A stretch of DNA of 64,000 bases. Source: Moraxella osloensis (GTDB taxonomy: Bacteria; Pseudomonadota; Gammaproteobacteria; Pseudomonadales; Moraxellaceae). The notes under the pieces were generated by a model. The model searched no databases. It was not told the origin of the DNA and was given only the letters and a program-made list of their open reading frames with translations. Positions 16,121-26,012 of the stretch are shown in pieces. Every line of letters starts with the position of its first letter. The first letter of the stretch is position 1. Made by a program: the position numbers and the translations under genes. Location: positions 1,798,001 through 1,862,000 of the forward strand of contig NZ_CP014234.1 of NCBI RefSeq assembly GCF_001553955.1. Reading direction: 5' to 3'.

Positions 16121-19100
16121 TCATAAAAACTTGTCAAACAACCCTAGCAGCTCATCTTCACTCAGCTTGATATCGCCCTCATGGTCGGTGCTTAGGATAG
16201 ATTGAGCAAGTTCGGCTTTATTTTTTTGCATATCTAAGATTTTCTCTTCAATGCTTTGGTTGGTGATGAGTTTATACACAAACACAGGTTTGTCTTGCCC
16301 AATCCGCCATGCCCTATCAGAGGCTTGGTCTTCGGCGGCAGGGTTCCACCAAGGGTCATAATGAATCACCGTGTCAGCGGTGGTCAAGTTTAGTCCCACG
16401 CCGCCCGCTTTTAGGCTAATCAAAAACACAGGCACTTGCCCCGATTGGAATGCCTCAATCGCCTCACTACGTTTTTTGGTTTGCCCGGTTAGCTTGCTAA
16501 AGCCGATGTTTTCACTCTGCAGTCGCTGCTCGATTAGGGCAAGCATACTGGTAAATTGAGAAAATATCAGAACTTTCCGTCCCTCAGCCACCATATCGGT
16601 GACGGTTTCTATCAGATAATCGAGTTTGGCAGAGTGCATGGCTTTGGATTTGACCGCGCTTTTACCCTTCGGCAAGCTATCTAAATTTAACAAGCTAGGA
16701 TGACAACAGACTTGACGTAATTTGAGCAAGGCATCTAAAATCTGAATTTGACTGCGTTTAAAACCTTGCTGGGCGATGATTTGTTTGATACTGTCTTGCA
16801 TGGTGGCTCGCACCGCTTCATACAGCTTGGACTGCTCGTCATTCATGTCAATATTGACTTCGATGGTGGTTTTGGGCGGTAGTTCTTTCGCAACGTCGGT
16901 TTTTAAACGTCGAAGCATGAAGGGTTTGATTCTATTGACCAGTCGTTCCCGTTTTCGGTTATCGCCTTTTTTCTCAATCGGATGGCGGTAGTGTTTGTTA
17001 AACACGTCTTGACTGCCCAAAAACCCTGGCATCAGAAAATAAAACAGTGACCACAGTTCGCCTAGATGATTTTCCATCGGCGTGCCTGTCAAACACAGAC
17101 GATGTTTGGCGGTGAGTGAGCGTAGCACTTGCGCCGATTTACTGTGGGGATTTTTGATGTTTTGCGCTTCATCAAGAATGATTTGGTGGAATTGGTGAGT
17201 TTTCAACAGCTCTTTATCTCGCACCACGAGCGGATAGGTAGTGAGGACGATGTCATGCTGTTTGATTTTGTCAAAATCATCATGGCGATTTGCCCCATGC
17301 AGTAGCAAAACCGACAACTCTGGGGTGAATTTTTCGGTTTCTTTTTGCCAGTTGTGCATGAGCGACGTGGGTGCAACGATGAGTACAGGTCGCTCGGTCA
17401 AATGCCCTGCTTGTTTTTCCATGAGGATATGAGCCAGCGTTTGGGCGGTTTTGCCCAGCCCCATGTCATCAGCTAATATACCGCCATGTTCAGTCTGTGC
17501 CAAAAACTGCAACCAAGCTAAACCTTGCTGTTGATAGGGTCTAAGTTCACCATGAAAGCCTTGAGGCGTAGGTAAATTTGACTGATAGCCTGCTTTAAGT
17601 TTTTCGCTAAAAGTTTTAAGTTTTTCTGGCATTTGCCATGCCATACCCAGGGTATGCTCAAGGTCAACTAACTGCTGAGCGTCATACCTATCAATTTTTC
17701 GCTCATGTTGTGATAACAGATGGGTTAAATTTTGCAAAATTGGCAAAATATCTTTAAAAGCCACTGCCAATGCGGGGCGACCATTGCCCACGTTAATGGC
17801 GAATAGATGGTCTTTGTCAAACAGTTGCTCGATATTTTTATGCATCAGATAAGGATATTGCTCTAGCAAGTATGCCACGATATTCAGTAAATCGTACCGG
17901 TGCCCATCGCTATCACTGATTGTTGCTCCGACTTCAAACCAATGATTGCCATCATCACCGTTTTCGCCTGTCAAAGGCTCAACAAGCAATTCTAGGTTTT
18001 GGGAAAGGTCAGCGTTAATTGGGCTATCGGCTAAATGCTCGACCTGCCAGCCGATATCACGGAATTTATCGATGGGTAATAAGGTACTTAAGGCTTGATT
18101 GTGCTCAATGGTGGCTTGATGTCGGCTGACACTTGAGCCGATTTTGAGCCATTCAAAGGTGTTACATTGTTTTTTTAACCCCCGTATGGCTTTGTTTTCC
18201 GCTTTAATATCTCGGTATTGTTGATAACGTTTACCATTTTTTTGGGTAGTAAAAAATGGGATTTCAGCGTCCATTCGGGCAGGGATTTCACCGGTTTCAT
18301 AGGTAAAGCTAAGCTCGGCTTTGACATATTGTTTGTCTATCCATTGCTGTTGCCAGTAGTCTCGTCGCATATTGTAGGGCAATTGCTGCGTATCAATATG
18401 ACCAAAGCGAATGATAGGCTGTGGCGTCCCATAGATTTTTTCAATCGGTTGCAGATTTTTAGGTTTGGGTAGTTTGTGCGTTATTTGATGGCTGGATAAA
18501 ACCTCTGCTACGTCATTTGCCATGGCTTTGGGAATCACAGGCATAGTCAGCAATCGATATAATACGTCATTTGGCATATCACCGATTGTCTCCGCATTGA
18601 CCCAGCCGATTTGGCTTTTTACTCGGTTTATAAAGGTCAAAGGTTGGGTAAATAGCACATCAAAATTTTCGGTTTGCCCAAAACCATAACGATGTTGTTC
18701 GCTGTCTAATAAGCCAAACTCAAGTTTTTCACCCTGTTGTTGTCTATTTTGTTGCCACTGGATTTCTAGGGTTAAAACATCATCCGTCCAAGTGATAGGG
18801 TGAAACTGCGCTTCTCGCCAATCCTTATCCCAGTGGGCTTTATCATACAAAATTTTATCGTTGATAAGCTGCTGTAATAAGTTTAGCGGGAGGTCGTTCG
18901 CTATCATACTATGCTGCGCAAAAGCGGCACGGTCTTGAGCTTTGACATGGTCATAAATTTGAGTAAATAAGGCTTTGGTAGTAATAGGAATTGAGTAGCT
19001 GTAATAAAGATTGCTGTACTGTGTATAGGTTTTAGCCTCACGGATTTCGCCTGATTTGATACGGCGAACTTTGATAAGCTCAAGCTGTAATTGACCAAAT

Positions 19101-19690
19101 TTATGTTCAATTAGATAGACAAAGGGCGAGGGCTCGCTAGTGGCGCTGGGGTTTTTTTGGGTTTTAGCCAATTGCTTCAAGTCTTGCCGTAAGTTTTTGA
19201 GCCAAAGACTGGCTTCATCATGGCGTTTGCTAACAGTAAGATGGTTAGAGTTGGGTGCGTTGAAGCTATTGGTTAACGCCTCTTTTAGGGCGTGATAATC
19301 CGATGAATTGGGCAGTTCAGTGATTTGTTGTAGTAACTCTTGGATAAATTGCTGATCGCTGGATAGTCGCTTGCCACCAGCATCGCGGGTTTGCTTTTCT
19401 TGCGCTTGTAATAAACGTGCCAAAGCTGCACCGTGCTTGCAAAAACTGCCGACAGGGCAGGTACAATCACTTTGGATGATACGCTGGCTTGCTTTGTGAT
19501 AGGCAATTTGGGTATGGTACTTTTTGGTGCCTTTAATGTCCGCTTGCAGTTGCGTGGTTTGGGCGGTTTCGCTGCGCTGAAGGCTGCCTAGGTCAATTTT
19601 ACTGACATACTCAAGACTACGACTGATAGTCTGGCTATTAAATTTATGCAGTAAATTGGCGAGGGTGGTGATAGATTTTGGCATGGGCAT
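16121..19690 (-). CDS. SWIM-domain SNF2-family helicase/ATPase
   Basis: A 1189-aa protein. A SWIM zinc finger (SDCTCPVGSFCKHGAAL, around residues 74-90) lies near the N-terminus. A long middle region of unknown fold is followed by a complete SNF2 motor in the last 460 residues: ADDMGLGKTAQTLAHI (I), IVAPTSLMHNWQ (Ia), LDEAQNIKNP (II), LTGTPMENHLGELWS (III), KVLIFSQFTSML (IV), SLKAGGVGLNLTTADTVIHY (V) and DQASDRAWRIGQ (VI). Such bacterial proteins translocate on double-stranded DNA or displace proteins; the exact role is unknown. ATGs exist at 19690 and 19684. The gene is intact amid decayed neighbours. Confidence 0.85.
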   Translation of the reverse strand: MPMPKSITTLANLLHKFNSQTISRSLEYVSKIDLGSLQRSETAQTTQLQADIKGTKKYHTQIAYHKASQRIIQSDCTCPVGSFCKHGAALARLLQAQEKQTRDAGGKRLSSDQQFIQELLQQITELPNSSDYHALKEALTNSFNAPNSNHLTVSKRHDEASLWLKNLRQDLKQLAKTQKNPSATSEPSPFVYLIEHKFGQLQLELIKVRRIKSGEIREAKTYTQYSNLYYSYSIPITTKALFTQIYDHVKAQDRAAFAQHSMIANDLPLNLLQQLINDKILYDKAHWDKDWREAQFHPITWTDDVLTLEIQWQQNRQQQGEKLEFGLLDSEQHRYGFGQTENFDVLFTQPLTFINRVKSQIGWVNAETIGDMPNDVLYRLLTMPVIPKAMANDVAEVLSSHQITHKLPKPKNLQPIEKIYGTPQPIIRFGHIDTQQLPYNMRRDYWQQQWIDKQYVKAELSFTYETGEIPARMDAEIPFFTTQKNGKRYQQYRDIKAENKAIRGLKKQCNTFEWLKIGSSVSRHQATIEHNQALSTLLPIDKFRDIGWQVEHLADSPINADLSQNLELLVEPLTGENGDDGNHWFEVGATISDSDGHRYDLLNIVAYLLEQYPYLMHKNIEQLFDKDHLFAINVGNGRPALAVAFKDILPILQNLTHLLSQHERKIDRYDAQQLVDLEHTLGMAWQMPEKLKTFSEKLKAGYQSNLPTPQGFHGELRPYQQQGLAWLQFLAQTEHGGILADDMGLGKTAQTLAHILMEKQAGHLTERPVLIVAPTSLMHNWQKETEKFTPELSVLLLHGANRHDDFDKIKQHDIVLTTYPLVVRDKELLKTHQFHQIILDEAQNIKNPHSKSAQVLRSLTAKHRLCLTGTPMENHLGELWSLFYFLMPGFLGSQDVFNKHYRHPIEKKGDNRKRERLVNRIKPFMLRRLKTDVAKELPPKTTIEVNIDMNDEQSKLYEAVRATMQDSIKQIIAQQGFKRSQIQILDALLKLRQVCCHPSLLNLDSLPKGKSAVKSKAMHSAKLDYLIETVTDMVAEGRKVLIFSQFTSMLALIEQRLQSENIGFSKLTGQTKKRSEAIEAFQSGQVPVFLISLKAGGVGLNLTTADTVIHYDPWWNPAAEDQASDRAWRIGQDKPVFVYKLITNQSIEEKILDMQKNKAELAQSILSTDHEGDIKLSEDELLGLFDKFL

Positions 19691-19871
19691 ACAGTTTTTT
19701 CGCGGTCAATCACCGCATGAAATTTTTAATGATAGGGCTTAGACAAGGGCATAGATTTTTGTGTCAATCTGCCTCGTTATAGTAACATAAAAGCATGGCA
19801 TAAAAAAAAGCATGACATAAAAAGCGCTCACCCGCTTGAAATACTGCGCATAGTTGCCGTTAGTTGTGTGA

Positions 19872-20246
19872 GTGGTTACGCTGGCTGTGGTGATTAGTGC
19901 CATGGCTTTATTATTGCTACCGATGACCTATCAAACCTATGCCAAAGCCTTCACCATGCCTGCCATCACTTGGTTGTGGGTGATGGGGCTCAGTCTAGTG
20001 GGTACCGTGATTCCGTTTTTCTTGTATATGTCAGCCCTGCATAAACTCCCTGCGACCAAAGCCTCAGTATTCACCGTGTTTGAGCCGTTTACCGCGATTG
20101 TATTGTCGATCGTATTACTGCACCAATCGCTCAATGGCATGCAGTACTCAGGGATGGTATTAATCCTTTTAGCCACCCTCCTAAATTCTATCAAACTGCC
20201 CTTGCAGCGTCATCGACAACTCACAGAAGTCGATACTCAAGTCTAA
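19872..20246 (+). pseudogene. EamA-type (DMT) transporter, C-terminal remnant
   Basis: About 124 codons with three to four hydrophobic helices correspond to the second EamA repeat of a drug/metabolite transporter: WLWVMGLSLVGTVIPFFLYM and LPATKASVFTVFEPFTAIVLS are typical. Full-length members have about 290 aa and ten helices. An in-frame TGA lies immediately before the GTG at 19872, so the first repeat is lost. It is most likely a non-functional remnant at the edge of the rearranged zone. Confidence 0.65.
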
Positions 20247-20250
20247 TAAC

Positions 20251-20284
20251 AGCCCAAACCGCCTAAACATCCTTGATTTGGGCT
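20251..20284 (+). terminator. Weak hairpin after the EamA remnant
   Basis: AGCCCAAA (20251-20258) pairs with TTTGGGCT (20277-20284) across an 18-nt loop. There is no real T-run after it, so termination would be weak. It separates the remnant from the urease promoter. Confidence 0.35.
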
Positions 20285-20319
20285 TCACTATATTGGTATC
20301 AAGGCTCACTGCACCAATG

Positions 20320-20335
20320 TGGCACAGCCCTTGCA
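20320..20335 (+). promoter_or_regulatory. Sigma-54 promoter of the urease operon
   Basis: TGGCAC (20320-20325), a 5-base spacer and TTGCA (20331-20335) match the -24/-12 consensus exactly. The expected start is about 12 bases on, 25-30 bp before the ureD ATG at 20375. An NtrC-like half-site TGCACCA overlaps just upstream (20310-20316). This predicts RpoN-dependent, nitrogen-limitation control of ureDABCEFGJ. Confidence 0.75.
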
Positions 20336-20374
20336 TTCTATAAAACCATATATTTTTTATATAGTTAGATAGAT

Positions 20375-21328
20375 ATGGCTTGGCACTCAGTCCTTACCTT
20401 AGCTTTTGACGCCCAACATGCGGGTGAGCATGCTCGCACCAATTTGGTACAACGCCACCACCAAGGCGCCTTGCGGGTACAAAAAGCCTTGTATCCTGAA
20501 AGCGGTGAACAGCAAGGTATTTGTCATGTCATCATGCTGTATCCGCCTGCTGGCATCGCCTTAGGCGATAAACTCGATATTGACATTGGCGTAAAACATC
20601 ACGCCCACGCTGTGATTACCACGCCCGGGGCAAATAAATGGTACGGCAATTTACCAAGTTACACCGCTAACAAGCAAACCGATGATAGCCCATCAGCCAG
20701 AAAAACCCAAGAAACCAAAAAAAACCAAGAAACTCAAGAGAATTCAAATAGTTATGCTGTTCAAAATGTCACGGTTTATCTACAAGATGACAGCCGTTTT
20801 GAATGGCTACCGCAAGAAAACTGTTTTTATAACGCAAGTTTTGCCCATGCCACCAATCAGTTTTTTATCAGCCCAGCTGCCAGTGTTATCGCTTGGGAAA
20901 TTAACCTGTTAGGGCGAGAGTATCATGGCGAGCGCTACAGTACAGGCGAGATGCGGTTATCAAACCTATTTTGGCGCGTGGATGAGCAGCCCAAATTGCT
21001 GCTTGCTGATACCTTACATCACTGTGCCGAACACGATTGGTTTGGCTCAGCCGTGGGTCTCAATAACCATAGCGTCTTTGCGAGCTTATGGGTTGTGCCA
21101 AGCGTTGATGCGCAAAAACAGCTGATTGAATGGGTCAAGCAATTACGCTTATTTATCGACCACCATAGCTTGCCTGTCTCTTGCACCCAAACAGGCGAGG
21201 TGATGATTATTCGCTATTTGGGGGATGATGTCCGCCAATGTTTTGACAGTTTTGGTGCAGTTCGTGGTGAGATTCGCACTTTAATGTGGCAACAAGACAG
21301 TCATTTGCCCCGAATTTGGGCAACCTAA
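20375..21328 (+). CDS. ureD: Urease accessory protein UreD
   Basis: A 317-aa UreD (UreH) scaffold protein, which with UreF and UreG forms the complex that loads nickel into apo-urease. Family features are GEHARTNLVQRHHQGALRVQ near the N-terminus, a long beta-strand core and LPQENCFYNASF. Residues about 105-127 form a low-complexity insert rich in Lys/Glu/Thr/Gln (ARKTQETKKNQETQENSN) not typical of the family. It is the first gene behind the sigma-54 promoter and is followed 50 bp later by ureA. The ribosome site is poor. Identification is firm from order and motifs. Confidence 0.9.
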   Translation: MAWHSVLTLAFDAQHAGEHARTNLVQRHHQGALRVQKALYPESGEQQGICHVIMLYPPAGIALGDKLDIDIGVKHHAHAVITTPGANKWYGNLPSYTANKQTDDSPSARKTQETKKNQETQENSNSYAVQNVTVYLQDDSRFEWLPQENCFYNASFAHATNQFFISPAASVIAWEINLLGREYHGERYSTGEMRLSNLFWRVDEQPKLLLADTLHHCAEHDWFGSAVGLNNHSVFASLWVVPSVDAQKQLIEWVKQLRLFIDHHSLPVSCTQTGEVMIIRYLGDDVRQCFDSFGAVRGEIRTLMWQQDSHLPRIWAT

Positions 21329-21378
21329 TGGCAGTGAAGGTCTAATTTTTAACACTGAAAAAATAATTGGAGTAACCC

Positions 21379-21681
21379 ATGCATTTAACCCCCGCCGAAA
21401 AAGATAAATTACTCATTTTTACCGCAGGACTGGTTGCCGAGCGCCGCAAACAACGTGGCTTAAAACTTAACTATCCAGAAGCAATAGCCTATATCAGTAT
21501 GTTGGTGCTCGAAGGCGCAAGAGAGGGCAAAACAGTGGCACAGTTGATGGGCGAAGGCACCACGTGGCTTAGGGTTGAGGATGTGATGGATGGTATCGCC
21601 GAGATGATTGACGATGTGCAAGTGGAAGCCACCTTTCCAGATGGTACCAAACTGGTGACCATTCACCAACCGATTGTGTAA
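21379..21681 (+). CDS. ureA: Urease gamma subunit
   Basis: A 100-aa UreA, the usual length. [35 protein letters not shown] and [20 protein letters not shown] are the conserved blocks. It packs with the beta and alpha chains into the (alpha-beta-gamma)3 urease trimer in the cytoplasm. A TTGGAGTAA ribosome site precedes the ATG. The next gene starts 25 bp after its stop and encodes beta and alpha together. Confidence 0.95.
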   Translation: MHLTPAEKDKLLIFTAGLVAERRKQRGLKLNYPEAIAYISMLVLEGAREGKTVAQLMGEGTTWLRVEDVMDGIAEMIDDVQVEATFPDGTKLVTIHQPIV

Positions 21682-21705
21682 TTTAAACAGTATAAGGGGT
21701 AAACC

Positions 21706-23826
21706 ATGAAAGTTGGCGAATATAAGCTAAAAGACCAAGCCATTATCCTGAATGAAGGGCGCGCCGTCCAAACTATTTTGGTCAAAAATACCGGCGACAG
21801 ACCGATTCAAATCGGCTCTCACTACCATTTTGCCGAAGCCAATGACGCACTGGCGTTTGACCGTGACAAGGCGCTTGGGTTTCGCTTAAATATCTTATCG
21901 GGTACAGCAGTGCGTTTTGAGCCCGGGCAAGCGCGAACAGTTGAACTGGTCGAGTTTGGTGGCAACAAGGCGATTTTTGGGTTTGCTGGGCGGGTGATGG
22001 GGCAAGCCACCGCATCTGTGGATACTGCAAGTTTACCAAAATCACAAAAAACCGTACCCCGCCAAATGTATGCCGAGCATTTTGGCTTAACCGTGGGCGA
22101 TAAACTGCGTCTTGCTGATACCGAGCTGTGGCTCGAAGTGGAAAAAGACTTTACCAGCTATGGTGAAGAGGTCAAATTTGGTGGTGGCAAAGTGATTCGT
22201 GATGGCATGGGGCAAGGGCAGCGCCCGTTTGCTGAGGTGGCTGACACCGTGATTACCAACGCGCTTATCTTGGATTATACCGGGATTTATAAAGCCGATG
22301 TGGCGATAAAAGACAGCCGAATTTGGGCGATTGGCAAGGCGGGCAACCCCGATATTCAGCCCAATGTCACCATTGCTATTGGCGCAAGCACTGAGATTAT
22401 TGCAGGTGAAGGCAAAATTTTGACCGCGGGCGGGATTGATACGCATATTCACTTTATCGCGCCACAGCAGGCGGAAGTTGCGTTGATGTCTGGGGTGACC
22501 ACCATGATTGGCGGTGGTTCAGGGCCTGCGCAAGGTACACTTGCCACCACCTGCACCAACGGCAAATACCATATCGAAACCATGCTCAAAGCCCTTGATG
22601 ATATGCCCATGAACATTGGGCTACTGGGCAAAGGCAATGTCAGCTTGCCGCAGCCGATTATCGAGCAAATCGAAGCGGGCGTGGTCGGGCTAAAACTGCA
22701 TGAAGACTGGGGCACCACGCCGCAAGCGATTGATAACTGCTTGAGCGTTGCCGAAGAGTATGATGTGCAAGTGGCGATTCACACCGATACGCTCAACGAA
22801 AGTGGCTATCTAGAAAGCACGCTAAATGCCTTTAAAGACCGCTGTATTCACACCTTTCACACCGAAGGCGCAGGCGGCGGGCACGCCCCTGATATTTTGC
22901 GGGCGATTGGCGAGCCGCATGTGTTGCCGTCTTCGACCAACCCCACGCGTCCGTTTACCATCAACACCATTGATGAGCATCTCGACATGCTGATGGTCTG
23001 TCACCATTTGAGCCCTGCGATTGCCGAAGATATCGCCTTTGCTGAGAGCCGTATCCGCCAAGAAACCATCGCCGCTGAAGATATTTTGCACGATTTGGGG
23101 GCAATCTCGATGATGAGTAGCGACTCGCAAGCGATGGGACGGGTGGGCGAGGTAATTATCCGCACTTGGCAAACGGCGGATAAAATGAAGCGCCAACGTG
23201 GATTTTTAGCACCTGATACAGTGAGCCAAAATGCGTCTAATATTGGGCTTCATGACATCGACCCAGTGACAGAAGATACAGTGACCGAAGATACAGTGAC
23301 AGAAAATGACAATTTTCGCATTAAACGCTATATCGCCAAATACACCATCAATCCCGCTATTACCCACGGTATTGCTGAGGAAGTCGGTTCGGTAGAAGTC
23401 GGTAAATGGGCGGATTTGGTGCTATGGTCGCCCAAATTCTTTGGGGTAAAACCTGACACGATTTTAAAAGGTGGTAGCATCGCCGCTTACCCGATGGGCG
23501 ATATCAATGCCTCCATCCCAACCCCGCAGCCGGTGCATTATCGTCCGATGTTCGCAAGCCTTGGTAAAGCCACCCACCAAACCAGTATCACCTTTGTATC
23601 CAAAATCGCCTTTGACAACAATATCCAACATAAGCTCGGTTTGCAAAAAGTGATTCGACCCGTGCAGGGTATTCGTAACATTCGCAAAAAAGATATGCGG
23701 TTTAATAGCTATTGCCCCGAGATGTCGATCAACCCAGAAACCTATGAAGTACGTGCCGATGGTCAGCTTCTCACTTGCGAGCCGTCGGCTGTGTTGCCAA
23801 TGGCACAGCGTTATTTTTTATTTTAA
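21706..23826 (+). CDS. ureBC: Urease beta-alpha fusion (UreB-UreC)
   Basis: A 706-aa protein joining two normally separate subunits. Residues 1-100 are UreB ([39 protein letters not shown]). A linker of about 15 residues (about 101-117) leads to UreC ([20 protein letters not shown]). All urease active-site residues are present: His247/His249 (DTHIHF), carbamylated Lys330 (GLKLHEDWG), His359, His385 (HTEGAGGGH), flap Cys432-His433 (VCHHLSP) and Asp473 (SSDSQAMGR). Residues about 501-533 are an insertion with a [13 protein letters not shown] repeat just after the flap. No stop or frame break lies at the junction. It hydrolyses urea to ammonia and carbamate. Confidence 0.93.
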   Translation: MKVGEYKLKDQAIILNEGRAVQTILVKNTGDRPIQIGSHYHFAEANDALAFDRDKALGFRLNILSGTAVRFEPGQARTVELVEFGGNKAIFGFAGRVMGQATASVDTASLPKSQKTVPRQMYAEHFGLTVGDKLRLADTELWLEVEKDFTSYGEEVKFGGGKVIRDGMGQGQRPFAEVADTVITNALILDYTGIYKADVAIKDSRIWAIGKAGNPDIQPNVTIAIGASTEIIAGEGKILTAGGIDTHIHFIAPQQAEVALMSGVTTMIGGGSGPAQGTLATTCTNGKYHIETMLKALDDMPMNIGLLGKGNVSLPQPIIEQIEAGVVGLKLHEDWGTTPQAIDNCLSVAEEYDVQVAIHTDTLNESGYLESTLNAFKDRCIHTFHTEGAGGGHAPDILRAIGEPHVLPSSTNPTRPFTINTIDEHLDMLMVCHHLSPAIAEDIAFAESRIRQETIAAEDILHDLGAISMMSSDSQAMGRVGEVIIRTWQTADKMKRQRGFLAPDTVSQNASNIGLHDIDPVTEDTVTEDTVTENDNFRIKRYIAKYTINPAITHGIAEEVGSVEVGKWADLVLWSPKFFGVKPDTILKGGSIAAYPMGDINASIPTPQPVHYRPMFASLGKATHQTSITFVSKIAFDNNIQHKLGLQKVIRPVQGIRNIRKKDMRFNSYCPEMSINPETYEVRADGQLLTCEPSAVLPMAQRYFLF
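23266..23310 (+). repeat. 15-bp tandem repeat inside ureC
   Basis: Three consecutive copies of a 15-base unit like GTGACAGAAGATACA (start 23266, 23281, 23296; the last copy is degenerate) encode the VTEDT repeat. The length of 15 keeps the frame, so copy number could vary without inactivating urease. Confidence 0.8.
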
Positions 23827-23836
23827 AAGGCTACCA

Positions 23837-24400
23837 ATGAAAATTTTTACCCAACGTCTCGAACAACCAACCGCTGAACAAACAGCGATATTGGCAACGC
23901 AACAACAAAACGGACAGTATTTACAACTCGATTTTGACACACGCCAGCGGTCACGCTTTCGTGCGAACCTGCAAAATGGTGAAGCCATTGGCATAGATTT
24001 GCCCCGTACTGGCACGTTAAAAGATGGTGATGTGGTACAAAATGCGTCAGGCGACATGATACAAATTTTTGCCAAACCGCAAACCCTCACCAAAGTCACC
24101 GCCGACAATGCCTTCGAACTGATGCGCGGAGCCTATCATTTGGGCAATCGTCATGTACCACTGATGCTCGTTGAGCAGGGTCAAGCGCAGTATGCCTTGT
24201 ACTTTGAGCCCGATTATGTGCTTGCCGATATGCTGGTGAAGTTAGGCTTAACCGTGAGCGAAGTGGAACACGCTTTTGAACCAGAAACAGGGGCGTATGG
24301 GCATGGCGGGCATTCACAGGGGCATGATAATCGGTTAAGCCATGCCGACACGCAAAGCACAATCGTCGGCGATTTAACCAAAGCCACGTTTTTTTCATGA
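23837..24400 (+). CDS. ureE: Urease accessory protein UreE (nickel chaperone)
   Basis: A 187-aa UreE. The start at 23837 (MKIFTQRLEQ) is 10 bp after the ureBC stop and behind AAAAGGC. The frame is open further upstream inside ureBC, but that part is not protein-like. The N-terminal peptide-binding domain is followed by the metal-binding domain (NAFELMRGAYHLGNRHVPL contains the conserved metal-site His). The C-terminal tail HGGHSQGHDNRLSHAD is His-rich, as in other nickel-storing UreEs. It hands Ni2+ to UreG. Its TGA overlaps the ureF start. Confidence 0.92.
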   Translation: MKIFTQRLEQPTAEQTAILATQQQNGQYLQLDFDTRQRSRFRANLQNGEAIGIDLPRTGTLKDGDVVQNASGDMIQIFAKPQTLTKVTADNAFELMRGAYHLGNRHVPLMLVEQGQAQYALYFEPDYVLADMLVKLGLTVSEVEHAFEPETGAYGHGGHSQGHDNRLSHADTQSTIVGDLTKATFFS

Positions 24401-25233
24401 AAACGATGACAACAACGTCGCACCTTACGCAGAAGGCGCCGCCCCAACAATTGCTTAAGCTGATGATGCTGGCGTCGAGCAATTTGCCGATTGGTAGTTA
24501 TACCTATTCCCAAGGCGTGGAGTCTGCCATTGAGCAAGGCTTTATCCATGATGAAGCCAGTAGTTTGGCGTTTTTGCAAGCGTATCAACAAGAGGTCTTA
24601 CTCAATTTTGAATTGCCGCTGATGGCAAGTATGATGCAGCTATCAGCGCAAAAAAATCACCACAACTTGGTGGATAGTCTAGCCAATTTTTATGGGGCAA
24701 GCCGTGATAGCCATGAATTTTTATTAGAGAGTCAACAATTGGCGCAGGCATTTTGTGCTTGGCTCGATGGCGTGCTCGACCTTGCGATGCCACAAGATTG
24801 GATAGCGCAAGGCTATTTACCGTTATTCGCTCGCTTGGCGTATTTTTGGCAACTGCCGATAGCCGATAGCTTGACGACTTATGCGTTTGCTCAAATGGAA
24901 AATCTGACCTTAGCGATTGTCAAAACCTTGCCGCTGGGACAAATGGCAGGGCAGCGTATTATTTGGCAATTGGGGCAAGCGATGGATGAACCGATTGCCA
25001 AGCTTTGCCAAACGCAAGCCAGCAAAGTCAAAACGGCATTGACAGCCATCCATCATCGGCAAGCGGTTGTGGCTAAGCTACAAAACATTGCGCCACAATT
25101 TTTACAAGCACAGCAGCATGCCCAAACATTACTGATTTTAATCAAACACTTGCAACTATCAGCGTCTGTACCGTCGTTGGCAGAATTATCCTGTCATCAT
25201 GAACAACAATACAGTCGTCTGTTTCGTTCCTAA
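24397..25233 (+). CDS. ureF: Urease accessory protein UreF
   Basis: A 278-aa UreF, an all-helical protein that bridges UreD and UreG and checks the fidelity of nickel insertion. The ATG at 24397 overlaps the ureE stop (ATGA), which implies coupled translation. SNLPIGSYTYSQGVESAIEQ is the family signature near residue 30. The N-terminus before it is polar and about 20 residues longer than the minimal family, and there is no internal alternative with a better ribosome site. The C-terminus ends with HHEQQYSRLFRS, close to the usual end. Confidence 0.92.
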   Translation: MKTMTTTSHLTQKAPPQQLLKLMMLASSNLPIGSYTYSQGVESAIEQGFIHDEASSLAFLQAYQQEVLLNFELPLMASMMQLSAQKNHHNLVDSLANFYGASRDSHEFLLESQQLAQAFCAWLDGVLDLAMPQDWIAQGYLPLFARLAYFWQLPIADSLTTYAFAQMENLTLAIVKTLPLGQMAGQRIIWQLGQAMDEPIAKLCQTQASKVKTALTAIHHRQAVVAKLQNIAPQFLQAQQHAQTLLILIKHLQLSASVPSLAELSCHHEQQYSRLFRS

Positions 25234-25283
25234 AACCCCTGTTCCTAAACCCCTGTCTTTAATATCACTCACAAGGAAATCCC

Positions 25284-25985
25284 ATGACTGGCTTTACCCA
25301 AAAAGAACCAACCCAACAGCCTCGCTTATCCCCGTTACGCCTTGGCATTGGCGGGCCTGTTGGCTCTGGCAAAACCGCTTTGACCTTGAGTCTGTGTCGC
25401 CGTCTCAAAGACGTGTACAACATGGCGGTGATTACCAACGATATTTATACCAAAGAAGATTCGGAGTTTTTGACCCGCCACGATGCCATGCCCGCTGAGC
25501 GGATTATCGGCGTGGAAACGGGCGGCTGTCCACACACAGCGATTCGTGAAGATGCATCGATTAATCTTAATGCCGTGGCTACCTTGCAAAATCGCTTTGA
25601 CGGTCTTGAGCTGATTATCATTGAGTCGGGCGGTGATAACTTGGCGGCGACCTTTAGCCCAGAGTTGTCGGATTTGACTATTTATGTGATTGATGTGAGT
25701 GCAGGCGACAAAATCCCCCGCAAAGGTGGTCCCGGGATTACCAAATCAGATTTGCTGATTATCAATAAAACTGACCTTGCGCCACTCGTGGGCGCGGATT
25801 TGTCGATTATGGACAAAGACGCCAAAAAAATGCGCGGCGATAAGCCGTTTGTGTTTAGCAACATGAAAACTCAAGACGGTTTGGATGACATTATCAAATT
25901 TATCCAACAACAGGGCATGCTAAGAGCGCTAGAGATTCCGTCACAGCCTGTCCAACATTTACCCAGCTCAAGCGAAAATATGTAA
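25284..25985 (+). CDS. ureG: Urease accessory GTPase UreG
   Basis: A 233-aa SIMIBI-class GTPase. Motifs are [18 protein letters not shown] (P-loop), [29 protein letters not shown] (the CPH nickel-binding motif), [13 protein letters not shown] (switch/Walker B) and [10 protein letters not shown] (NKxD base specificity). It hydrolyses GTP while delivering nickel to the apo-urease/UreD/UreF complex. A clear AAGGAAA ribosome site precedes the ATG. There is a 50-bp gap from ureF. Confidence 0.95.
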   Translation: MTGFTQKEPTQQPRLSPLRLGIGGPVGSGKTALTLSLCRRLKDVYNMAVITNDIYTKEDSEFLTRHDAMPAERIIGVETGGCPHTAIREDASINLNAVATLQNRFDGLELIIIESGGDNLAATFSPELSDLTIYVIDVSAGDKIPRKGGPGITKSDLLIINKTDLAPLVGADLSIMDKDAKKMRGDKPFVFSNMKTQDGLDDIIKFIQQQGMLRALEIPSQPVQHLPSSSENM

Positions 25986-26012
25986 AAAATGCGATAAAAT
26001 CAAGGAGACCTA

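Noticed and set aside
22822..23196. Long antisense frames within ureBC and other high-GC genes
   Set aside because: They are codon-bias shadows of a clearly coding strand.
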